Positions 43,034 to 50,546 of a stretch of DNA of 55,186 nt are shown here, in pieces. The stretch is from Synergistaceae bacterium UBA5560. Lineage in GTDB: Bacteria; Synergistota; Synergistia; Synergistales; Aminiphilaceae. The position numbers and the translations under genes are program-made. Below the pieces are notes generated by a model. It did no database searches. It saw only the letters and a list, made by a program, of their open reading frames with translations, and had not been told where the DNA came from. Where the stretch lies: the NCBI GenBank assembly GCA_002425685.1, contig DIMS01000084.1:7015-62200 (forward strand), written 5' to 3'. Each line of letters begins with the position of its first letter. Position 1 is the stretch's first letter.

Positions 43034-43603
43034 CTACTTCGATGTGTCCGCAGGACAGACCGCTTCGGAAACGGGTACATCGTCCTGAGGCGGAACATCG
43101 AGGGGTTTTTTCCCTATGGCCTGGAGAAAATAGTCGACGAGCTCGACGCAGAAATAGAAGACCATGAGGATCGCCCCCAGGAAAACGCTGACCTGGGAAT
43201 AGATCATGGGAATCATGAGCGTGTGGGAGAGTTGTTTCTTCGTGTAGCCCCAGACGACGTACTCCCACCCCCAGAAGGTCATCATGATCGCCAGAACCAC
43301 CGAGAGAAACGCCGTAAAGACCTTGACCCAGATGAGTTTTTTCGGATTCTTGACGATGGCGCTCATGACATCCGCCTTGATGTGCGTTCGCTCCGCCGTA
43401 CCCCAGGAAGCACCCATGAAATAAAGCCAAAATCCCGTCATCGTGGCGATTTCCTCCACTCCCATGATGGGCTTCACCAGGACGTACCGGAGAAACACCT
43501 GAAAGAGCACCAGGAAAAGGATCGCCAGGGAGGATATCACCATGGCCATCTTCTGGAGAAAACCAAGGACATTCCAGAACTTGGTGTGCATGATTCCCAG
43601 CAT
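43034..43603 (-). CDS. TRAP transporter small permease, DctQ family
   Basis: Small four-helix subunit of 189 residues. VLVKPIMGVEEIATMTGFWL and FMGASWGTAERTHIKADV are the DctQ motifs around helix 2, and the protein ends in a short acidic tail. I chose ATG at 43603 because AGGAG lies nine bases before it; the ATG at 43612 has a GGAGG only two bases away. It is 15 bases before the large permease gene, and begins about 60 bases after the alanine racemase stop. Confidence 0.88.
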   Translation of the reverse strand: MLGIMHTKFWNVLGFLQKMAMVISSLAILFLVLFQVFLRYVLVKPIMGVEEIATMTGFWLYFMGASWGTAERTHIKADVMSAIVKNPKKLIWVKVFTAFLSVVLAIMMTFWGWEYVVWGYTKKQLSHTLMIPMIYSQVSVFLGAILMVFYFCVELVDYFLQAIGKKPLDVPPQDDVPVSEAVCPADTSK

Positions 43604-43664
43604 CGTGTGCATCTCCTCCTTCTTCCGCGACGAATTTTCGCTCCCTGAAGAGAGCGTGCCGTCG

Positions 43665-44783
43665 TCAGTCCTTGTAGACCCGGGGAACTCTGGCGCCGAG
43701 GAGCGTGGGAAACACGCAAATGAGTGTTCCCAGTTTCTGCGCCATCTCCTCAAGAGAGATCATTTCCTCCCCCTGCCGCCCGACGAGAACCACCTCGTCT
43801 CCCACAACCACGTCGTCGAGGTGGGAGACGTTCACCATGGTCTGATCCATGCAGATTTTTCCCGCCACAGGACAGCGTTTCCCGCGGATGAGCACCTCAA
43901 CGCCCTTGGTGTAGAGTTCCCGGTAGTATCCGTCGGCGTACCCCAGAGGCAGCACGGCGAAACGCTCCTGTCCGGACGTGACGTAAGCGCTGCCGTAGCT
44001 CACGCCCGATCCGGGAGGCAGATCCCGAAGGGCCGCCACGGCGGTCTTGAACTCCATGCAGGGTTCGAGCGGAATGGCCCGTTTGACCTCCGGCGTCGGA
44101 TACATACCGAAGAGCAGGTGTCCCGGACGAACTGCATCAAGAGCGTATTCGGGCGTTTCGAGGGTCCCTCCGGAATTGCAGCAATGCCGCATGGGGATGG
44201 AGATACCCTTTGCGGCGATCGTTTTCAGGAGATCGACGAAAATCCGGTATTGCTCATGCGTGACCGTGAGATCTCCCGAGTCGGAGGCGATAAAATGCGT
44301 GAAAATTCCCTCCAATTCAACCTCCGGGAGGCTTCGAACGGCATCGACGACCCTCAGGGCTTCGTCGGGCCGGAAACCGATGCGCCCAAGGCCGGTATCC
44401 ACCTTGAGATGCACTCTGGCGGGCTTTCCACTCTGCCTGGCCGCATCTGCAAGGACATGGAGCATGGCCGTGTCCGTGAGAGCGGCTCGAATGCCCGACC
44501 GCACGTATTCCGCCGCCACATCGTAGGGAGACGCACCGAGAACGAGCACGGGATCGGTGATGCCTCCATCACGCAGCGACAACGCTTCATCCGGCGTTGC
44601 CACGGCGAAGAAGTCCGCTCCGACACTCCGGAGCGCCCACGCCGCCGGCAAAGCTCCGACGTTGTAGGCATTGGCTTTCACCACGGCAATCACTCGAGCA
44701 CCACCCACATGTTTCCGGATGCGGGTGTAGTTGGTGCGAATGCTGTTGAGGTTCACTTCGAGGCGCGTCGGGCGCCAGTTCAT
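43665..44783 (-). CDS. alr: Alanine racemase
   Basis: PLP enzyme interconverting L- and D-alanine, 372 residues. The PLP lysine is K36 (VVKANAYN), the catalytic Tyr is Y263 (SGVSYGSAY), and AGKICMDQTMV and GYADGYYRE follow the family. One variation: the usual KANAYGHG reads KANAYNVG, and the residues contacting the phosphate side read RHCCNSGGTL. Together these suggest a relaxed or shifted substrate preference, but alanine remains likely because OrtAB upstream releases D-alanine. ATG at 44783 has AGGAGG upstream; 157 bases separate it from ortB. Confidence 0.9.
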   Translation of the reverse strand: MNWRPTRLEVNLNSIRTNYTRIRKHVGGARVIAVVKANAYNVGALPAAWALRSVGADFFAVATPDEALSLRDGGITDPVLVLGASPYDVAAEYVRSGIRAALTDTAMLHVLADAARQSGKPARVHLKVDTGLGRIGFRPDEALRVVDAVRSLPEVELEGIFTHFIASDSGDLTVTHEQYRIFVDLLKTIAAKGISIPMRHCCNSGGTLETPEYALDAVRPGHLLFGMYPTPEVKRAIPLEPCMEFKTAVAALRDLPPGSGVSYGSAYVTSGQERFAVLPLGYADGYYRELYTKGVEVLIRGKRCPVAGKICMDQTMVNVSHLDDVVVGDEVVLVGRQGEEMISLEEMAQKLGTLICVFPTLLGARVPRVYKD

Positions 44784-44940
44784 TCTTCATTCCTCCTCGA
44801 TTTTTTCAGCAGAGTGGAAAGCGACAGGGGAAAAACAGAAACGGAACAACATCGTGAGATGCATCGGTTTTTCTCACGCACTCGAGTCCGGTGGAAGAGA
44901 GCGGGGCCCCGCCCAGAACAGAAACCGGCGGACATCACTT

Positions 44941-46365
44941 CTATGCCGTCGCAACCGAGACGCCGTTCTCCCGGAGCACCCGTCGAACCTCCTCCGACGA
45001 AAGGCGGGTGTCCTCGGAAAGAAAGGCCACGTCCTCTTCGGAGACGGTCTTGTCCTCGCCCAGGGCTGCACAGGCGTTTCGTACATAGGAAGCGCGGAGA
45101 CGGTTCAGATCAACCGGAGCGACGCGGATCTGCCGGGGTTGTTCGGGGATGACGATCACCGAACCGGGACGCTCCTCTTCGGGATCGCCCCGACGCACCT
45201 CCACGCCCATGCGCTCCGCAAAGGCGAGCTGAGCGTAAGGATGCTTTCCGGCGCCGGTGTACTCCGTCTCGTTCACCACCACCACCGCCTCCTCCGGCAG
45301 CGTTTGTGCGAGCGCGAAGGCGGCGGTGAGAGAGGTGTTGCCCGCAGGACCCCGTTCGAGACCTTCGAGCTGCGCCAACGCCTCGGTCATGTAGAAAACC
45401 GCCCCCTGGGTAACCGTCACGTAATCGTCCAGATAACGGAGTACCCGGGCTGCGTTCCTGGGGACATCGGAACGATCCGGCCACACCGCGAAGGGAATGC
45501 CAAACCCCGTGTGCCCCGTGGTGAAGGATTTTCGGTTGAAATCTCTGTCCGAAGCCATGTGGAGTCCCTGGAGATTCACACTGGCTCCCACGATGCGCGT
45601 GGCCGAACATCCGGCCTTGAGAAGCCCCCGGGCAGTACCGGTGGTGATGCCGCCTCCGGCATGAGTGCTCACCACCACATCGGGATCCCTTCCCGTAAGG
45701 CGTCTGGTCTGCTCCGCGATCTCCGTCCCCAGCGTCTCGATACCGGCGATGGAAAAGGGGGTATAGAGGGAAGCATTGAAGAAGGCCGTCTCCTCCAGAA
45801 CGAGGAGGAAGACGTAAAACAGCTCCGGCCCCACGGAGAGCTGGAGGACCTCCGCGCCGTAAGCCTCGCAGGCCCGCCCCTTCTCGGCTATCTCGGGTTG
45901 TTCGAATCCTTTTGAATCGAAGACCTCCTGGACGATGATGCAGCCCAGGTTCTTCCTCGCCGCCTGGCTCGCCACGGCGGCGCCGTAGTTACCACTCGTG
46001 GCGGCCACCACACCCTTGTATCCGTTGTGCTCCGCGTGGAACACCGAAAGCGAGGCCCTGCGGTCCTTGAAGGAACGGGCGGGATTATTCGCCTCATCCT
46101 TCACGAAGAGCCGAGCTCCCTTGCCCGGTTCCGAGAGAGTCCGCACCAGACGGGTGAGATTCTTCAGTTCGAGAAGCGGCGTGTTGCCCACGTTACTCTC
46201 CCGTTGGATGGTCTCCACTTCGTCGAGAGAGTAGCCGGTCTCGCACATCATGCCCTCGTAGTCGAAGGCGAGCCGTCCCCGGGAAAAACGCTCGTAGTCG
46301 ATGCCGACGGACTTGCGCATGATCTCGCCACGCCGGGCCATCACAGCGCCATAGTCCCCGGTCAT
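44941..46365 (-). CDS. ortB: 2-amino-4-oxopentanoate thiolase, beta subunit
   Basis: PLP-dependent large subunit of the thiolase that cleaves 2-amino-4-oxopentanoate with CoA into acetyl-CoA and D-alanine, the last step of the oxidative ornithine pathway. The 474-residue protein belongs to fold-type II, with the PLP lysine K100 (NPARSFKDRR), the phosphate-binding loop AATSGNYGAAV and THAGGGITTGTARGL. ATG at 46365 overlaps the ortA stop as ATGA, matching the two-subunit enzyme. The upstream pathway genes (ornithine racemase, aminomutase, dehydrogenase) are not in the window. Confidence 0.93.
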   Translation of the reverse strand: MTGDYGAVMARRGEIMRKSVGIDYERFSRGRLAFDYEGMMCETGYSLDEVETIQRESNVGNTPLLELKNLTRLVRTLSEPGKGARLFVKDEANNPARSFKDRRASLSVFHAEHNGYKGVVAATSGNYGAAVASQAARKNLGCIIVQEVFDSKGFEQPEIAEKGRACEAYGAEVLQLSVGPELFYVFLLVLEETAFFNASLYTPFSIAGIETLGTEIAEQTRRLTGRDPDVVVSTHAGGGITTGTARGLLKAGCSATRIVGASVNLQGLHMASDRDFNRKSFTTGHTGFGIPFAVWPDRSDVPRNAARVLRYLDDYVTVTQGAVFYMTEALAQLEGLERGPAGNTSLTAAFALAQTLPEEAVVVVNETEYTGAGKHPYAQLAFAERMGVEVRRGDPEEERPGSVIVIPEQPRQIRVAPVDLNRLRASYVRNACAALGEDKTVSEEDVAFLSEDTRLSSEEVRRVLRENGVSVATA

Positions 46366-46676
46366 GGCCGTTCCACCTTTCCCCGAAGCATCCCTCGAAG
46401 CTCCTCTCCGATCCCCAGCAGTGCCTTTGGAGGCGGACCAAAGCCCACGTCATAGGGAGGGTCGACAGAGGCGAGAACTCCCCGGTGCTCTCTTCCGAGG
46501 GAAGTGCGCACCGTCACCGTTTCGCCGCAGCGGGCCGTCTCTTCCACGAGAAACCCCTTCACTTTCAATTCCAGGGGAACCGCCGCCGTGTCCTCGGGAA
46601 CCTGGGGCGCCCGAGAACCTGCGGGCAACACGACGCGGCGGATCTGCACCCATTCTCCCCTTCGCGCCACCGTCAT
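46362..46676 (-). CDS. ortA: 2-amino-4-oxopentanoate thiolase, alpha subunit
   Basis: Small partner of OrtB, 104 residues. RRGEWVQIRRVVLPAGSRAP followed by QVPEDTAAVPLELKVKGFL is the OrtA pattern, ending DVGFGPPPKALLGIGEELR. It has no cofactor of its own and is needed for the activity of OrtB. ATG at 46676 has AGGAGG eight bases upstream. First gene of the run ortA-ortB-alr-TRAP-class III enzyme. Confidence 0.92.
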   Translation of the reverse strand: MTVARRGEWVQIRRVVLPAGSRAPQVPEDTAAVPLELKVKGFLVEETARCGETVTVRTSLGREHRGVLASVDPPYDVGFGPPPKALLGIGEELRGMLRGKVERP

Positions 46677-47041
46677 GTTTTCGCCTCCTTTGCACTATCG
46701 AAAATAATTGTCGTGAATTTTCAGTTCAATTCAAGGGGCTGCGCACTCTTCGAAAGGAGCGACACGTAACTGTAGCACTATGCTCTATTTCAGCCGTCCC
46801 TGTCAAGTGAATGGTCATCGCCATTCCTTGCGGGAACGGTGATTCACTCTCTTTGTATCCTGTGGCATGTGATGTTTCAGCCATGCACTATCGACAAAAC
46901 GAGATGTCAAACAGATTCTGTTTCGATAACAATGACGATTTGGTTCACAATCTCCACTGGAATAGCCTTTCAGGAAAAATTCTCACACGTTCTTTTCAAA
47001 AACATTCATGAACCGGTGTTCCACTTCACGAAGGGGTGAGG
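46677..47041. other. Divergent control region of the ort operon and D-cysteine desulfhydrase gene
   Basis: Part of a 496-base gap. It is AT-richer than the surroundings, holds the ort promoter and three copies of GCACTAT (46692-46698, 46775-46781, 46885-46891), two of which extend to TGCACTATCGA. No gene: a 66-codon frame at 46811 lacks a ribosome binding site. Confidence 0.55.
46777..46806 (-). promoter_or_regulatory. Promoter of the ortAB-alr operon
   Basis: On the minus strand, perfect -35 TTGACA (46801-46806), 18-base spacer and CATAGT (46777-46782), about 100 bases before the ortA ATG. One GCACTAT copy overlaps the -10 element. Confidence 0.65.
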
Positions 47042-47057
47042 CGGAAGAATTCTTCCG
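47042..47057. repeat. 16-bp perfect palindrome upstream of D-cysteine desulfhydrase
   Basis: CGGAAGAATTCTTCCG is its own reverse complement over all 16 bases. It lies just before a TATCAT element (47086-47091) that could be the -10 for the gene. Placement suggests an operator. Confidence 0.5.
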
Positions 47058-47172
47058 TCGCACACCTTTTCGACAGGCGAAGTAGTATCATGGAGGAAAC
47101 ATGGAGAGTGACGATCCATCACGCTGCGACGATCGCAACGTCGATCCCGTCATCCAGGAGGAGGAGATGCTC

Positions 47173-48201
47173 ATGAAGGCAACTCAGCGGAAAAAACTCG
47201 ATCTCGCAAAAAAACCCACACCCATCGAACTGCTGCCACGCCTTTCCAGGCTGATCGGCGGCCCCGACATCTACATCAAGCGCGACGATCTCACGGGCGG
47301 GGGAGTTTCCGGCAACAAGATCCGCAAACTGGAATACTGCGTGGCCGACGCCCTGGACAAGGGCGCACAAGTGCTCATCACCTGCGGGGGCATACAGTCC
47401 AACCACGCCAGGGCAACCGCCGCCGTGGCGGCACGCCTGGGACTTTCGAGCCATCTCGTCCTGAACGGCACACCGGAAGAGATCCCCGAGGGAAATCTCT
47501 TCCTGGATCTTCTCTTCAACGCCCAAATCACGTTCCTTCCGGAGGAAAAGGGACACGAACGGGACAGCACCATGGAACGCCTCGCCCGGGAATACGAGGA
47601 ACAGGGCAAACGCGCCTACATCATCCCCCTCGGTGCGTCGAATCCCCTGGGGTGCCTCGGATACGTGGACGCCGTGACGGAAATGATCCCTCAGGTGGCG
47701 ACACTACCATCCCGACCCCGTCATCTGGTCACTGCCGTGGGTTCCGGAGGCACGCTCGCCGGACTCGTCGCGGGAGTCCTCCTCCATAAGCTCCCCTGGA
47801 GAATCACCGCCATCAGCGTGGCCTATCCGCGGCAACAGGTCCTGGAAACGGTACAGCACCTTCTGGAGGAGCTTCGGAAGACCGATTTTCCCGACCTTGG
47901 CACACTCCCCCGGGAAACCCTCACCGTTCTCGACGACTACCTCGGCGAGGGGTACGGGACAACCACGCCCGAACAACTCCGTTTCATCGCCACCGCCGCC
48001 GCCACGGAGGAACAGCTTCTCGATCCGGTCTACACGGGGAAGGCCTTCTACGGCCTCTCCAGAGAGATCGGAGCAGGACGTTTTCCCAAAGACGAACCCG
48101 TGCTTTTCCTGCACACCGGAGGCACCTTCGGTTTGTTTCCCTTCCGGAAGCATTTCAACCATGCGGTTTTCTCCACCCTTTCCGCCCCGGGGAAGAACTG
48201 A
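47173..48201 (+). CDS. dcyD: D-cysteine desulfhydrase (ACC deaminase family)
   Basis: PLP enzyme converting D-cysteine to pyruvate, sulfide and ammonia, 342 residues. IYIKRDDLTGGGVSGNKIRK includes the PLP lysine, GGIQSNHARATAAVAARLG the nucleophile region and AVGSGGTLAGLVAG the phosphate loop. ACC deaminase shares the fold, so a related D-amino acid or ACC substrate remains possible. ATG at 47173 follows GGAGGAGGAG and gives the family-typical N-terminus; ATG at 47101 also has a good site (GGAGG) and would add 24 residues. Divergent from ortA. Confidence 0.85.
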   Translation: MKATQRKKLDLAKKPTPIELLPRLSRLIGGPDIYIKRDDLTGGGVSGNKIRKLEYCVADALDKGAQVLITCGGIQSNHARATAAVAARLGLSSHLVLNGTPEEIPEGNLFLDLLFNAQITFLPEEKGHERDSTMERLAREYEEQGKRAYIIPLGASNPLGCLGYVDAVTEMIPQVATLPSRPRHLVTAVGSGGTLAGLVAGVLLHKLPWRITAISVAYPRQQVLETVQHLLEELRKTDFPDLGTLPRETLTVLDDYLGEGYGTTTPEQLRFIATAAATEEQLLDPVYTGKAFYGLSREIGAGRFPKDEPVLFLHTGGTFGLFPFRKHFNHAVFSTLSAPGKN

Positions 48202-48291
48202 GGCCTCCCGCCCGCCTCTCGATGGAAATACCCGCTCCTCCACGGGAAGCATCACCGGGGAGAGAACCAGTCGCACAACCGGAAAAGAACA

Positions 48292-48336
48292 GAAAGAGGG
48301 GAACGGAAGCCTTACAAGCTCCCGTTCCCCTCTTTC
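48292..48336. terminator. Bidirectional terminator
   Basis: GAAAGAGGGGAACGG (48292-48306) and CCGTTCCCCTCTTTC (48322-48336) form a perfect 15-bp stem with a 15-base loop between the convergent D-cysteine desulfhydrase and dipeptidase genes. A-rich and pyrimidine-rich flanks suit both directions. Confidence 0.8.
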
Positions 48337-48360
48337 TCCATCTCTCCGGACGAACCGGCG

Positions 48361-49395
48361 TTATTTTCCCAGCCAGGAACCGAAGACGCGGAGAAAGTTT
48401 CCGCCCAGGATTTTTCGCATCTCCTCGTCGTTGAAACCGCGTTCCAGAAGAGCCACCGTGAAGTCACAAACGTTTTCGTGACCGGCTATCACATCGTAGG
48501 TCTTGATGTCGTCCTCCAGAGTGAGGTAGTTCTCGAAGCCGTCGCAGAAGTCGAATCCCAATCCCACGTGGTCGACACCGACGAGATTCACGATGTGCTC
48601 CACGTGGGCCGCCAGATCCGCCGGAATCGCCCGACGCGTCTCATGATCCTCCCGAACGAAACAGCTGATGGCGTTCATCCCCATCACGCCACCCTTCTCC
48701 GCGAGAGCACGGATCTGTTCGTCCGTGAGGTTCCGCATGGTATGGGCAAGACTCCGACAGTTGGAATGAGAGGCGATGAGAGGCCCTTTCGCGATGTCCA
48801 TCACGTCCCAGAACCCCTCGTCGTTGAGGTGACTCACGTCGATGACCATGCCCAACTCCTGGGCACGCTGCACCGCCTCCACGCCGAAGGGCGTGAGTCC
48901 GCCCTTCTTTCCCTCGCGCTTCGGTGAGAAGAAACAGCCGTCACCGGCGTAGTTTCTTCTGCTCCAGACAATCCCGGCGGCGCGCACACCCAGATCGTGG
49001 AAGATGTCGAGAAGGTTGAGATCGTTGCCGATGGGATCGAGCCCTTCAAAGGAGAGGAGAATACCGACCTCGCCCTCCCGGCGTGCCCTTTCGATGTCCT
49101 CCATGGTCCTGCAGAGCGTGATGCCTTCCGTGTCTCGGATCTCGCGAACCAGCACCGCCAACTGATCCAGTGCCCGCCGAAGGCCCATCTCCGGAAGGAA
49201 TGAGCCGCTCACGAAGAGGGAGGACACGACAAGGCCGAATCCGCCCTTTCGAAACCGTTCCAGCCAGGGAAGGAGAGGATGTTTCTTTCCTCGCTCCCAC
49301 TTGTAGAGAAGATCCATGGCGAGGTCGAAATGGGCGTCGACGATCATGGACTCCCTTTGGAGTCTCGCTGCTCTTTCCTGCACTGTCTCGCTCAA
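48361..49395 (-). CDS. Membrane-dipeptidase-like peptidase (M19)
   Basis: Zinc dipeptidase of family M19 with preference for dipeptides containing a C-terminal D- or L-residue, 344 residues. Ligands are H22 and D24 (IVDAHFDL), the bridging Glu in LLSFEGLDPIG, and His in VIDVSHLND and ASHSNC. No signal peptide is present with the chosen start. The start is TTG at 49395 with AAAGGAGAG ten bases upstream; a longer form from 49470 would run into the DUF502 gene. Its presence next to D-amino-acid genes fits a role in D-dipeptide use. Confidence 0.88.
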   Translation of the reverse strand: MSETVQERAARLQRESMIVDAHFDLAMDLLYKWERGKKHPLLPWLERFRKGGFGLVVSSLFVSGSFLPEMGLRRALDQLAVLVREIRDTEGITLCRTMEDIERARREGEVGILLSFEGLDPIGNDLNLLDIFHDLGVRAAGIVWSRRNYAGDGCFFSPKREGKKGGLTPFGVEAVQRAQELGMVIDVSHLNDEGFWDVMDIAKGPLIASHSNCRSLAHTMRNLTDEQIRALAEKGGVMGMNAISCFVREDHETRRAIPADLAAHVEHIVNLVGVDHVGLGFDFCDGFENYLTLEDDIKTYDVIAGHENVCDFTVALLERGFNDEEMRKILGGNFLRVFGSWLGK

Positions 49396-49429
49396 AATGA
49401 ACGCTCTCCTTTCGACTGCTCCCGAAGGT

Positions 49430-50185
49430 TCATGCCTTGATTCCCAGAGAAATGATCCTGGTAAAGGCATCCTCCGGAGTCAGATTCGTGTAGACCACAT
49501 CCTGTTCCTTGAAGAAAAAGACAAGCCCCGATGTCGGATTGGGTGACGTGGGAACGAAGACGGTGAGATCCGTGTCGCCATCCTTCCCCTCCGTTTTCCT
49601 CGTGACGAAACCGAGGACATGCGCCTTGCCGAAGGGGACCTGCACCACACCCAGGTATTTTTCGTCCTGGGAGGCGCCGCTGAAGGAACCGATGAGATCC
49701 TTCAGGATGCCGTACCACGAGCCGAGAAACGGCACGGAAAGAATGAGCTTCTCCATGTACGTGAGAAGCCATTTTTCCCTGGAACGAAACTTGTGCCCCG
49801 CATAGGCAAGAAAGAACACGATGCCGAGAAGTATGCCCACCGTGGCTTCCAGGGACTGGGTCTTTCCGAAAAGGGCACCACCAATCTGGAGCGTAGTCTC
49901 CAGAAGAAATCTGACAATAAAAAGAAGAACCACCAGAGGCAGAAAAACGAGAATGCCCATAAAGACGTTTTTCCCGAAGTTTTCGAGAAAGGAAGGCCGT
50001 TGCGGAGGAGAAACTCCCGACTCTCCGCCGGCGCTTCCCTCGTCGGCGGGAGCGCACGTGCCCTCCGACGTGTTTCCGCCCGCAGCCATCCACCGCACCA
50101 GAGCTTCCGAAGATGCCGCCTCCGACTCGGCCTCGCTCTCTCCGGAGACATTCTTGCCGGAAAAACGCGACACGTCGCCATCCAC
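49430..50185 (-). CDS. DUF502 membrane protein
   Basis: Protein of 251 residues with a hydrophilic N-terminal part of about 60, two membrane helices (FMGILVFLPLVVLLFIVRF and VGILLGIVFFLAYAG), and a C-terminal beta-rich domain ending FVPTSPNPTSGLVFFFKEQD, the DUF502 signature. The function of the family is not established. GTG at 50185 has GGAAGGAG nine bases upstream; GTG at 50209 is an alternative. It sits 34 bases upstream of the dipeptidase on the same strand and may share its transcript. Confidence 0.85.
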   Translation of the reverse strand: MDGDVSRFSGKNVSGESEAESEAASSEALVRWMAAGGNTSEGTCAPADEGSAGGESGVSPPQRPSFLENFGKNVFMGILVFLPLVVLLFIVRFLLETTLQIGGALFGKTQSLEATVGILLGIVFFLAYAGHKFRSREKWLLTYMEKLILSVPFLGSWYGILKDLIGSFSGASQDEKYLGVVQVPFGKAHVLGFVTRKTEGKDGDTDLTVFVPTSPNPTSGLVFFFKEQDVVYTNLTPEDAFTRIISLGIKA

Positions 50186-50546
50186 CGCACATCGCTCCTT
50201 CCGTTCCACTGTTTCTCCATCGCGGACTCTTTTCCGTATCTCTTCCCGAAAGCCCTCTCCGCTCCTCGTTTCCCGCCCCTGTGCCGCCTCCGCGCATGCC
50301 TCTCTCGCACCATTTCCGCTTTTTCCGCGGCCACCTCACGGTCTTCCTTCCAAATCCGACAAACCCTCCTCGGAACATTTGTCCCAGAGCCATCTTATCC
50401 CCTTTGTGCCTCCTCTCAAAGAGGGATTCATGAGGTAGACTAGAGGGGCAGAAAAAATTCCCACAAAAATGCCGAGGGTGTTTCAAGCCTGCGGAGCGCG
50501 CTCGTCCCCGGGCGCGAATTCGAGTCATTCCGCGAGGAGGTGTGCC
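50186..50546. other. Divergent region before the CphA-like operon
   Basis: 361 bases between the DUF502 gene and the operon at 50547. A small hairpin CCTCT/AGAGG lies at about 50411-50423 and a TAGACT element at 50436-50441. No confident promoter or gene was found. Confidence 0.5.

Noticed and set aside
40445..43648. A 1067-codon open frame on the plus strand
   Set aside because: It is opposite to the TRAP transporter genes, which have clear family signatures. Its translation is rich in His, Arg, Asp and Glu with no domain, the usual result of reading the reverse of GC-rich membrane genes.
46811..47011. A 66-codon open frame in the ort/dcyD intergenic region
   Set aside because: No ribosome binding site, no similarity to any family I know, and it overlaps the region expected to hold control sites.
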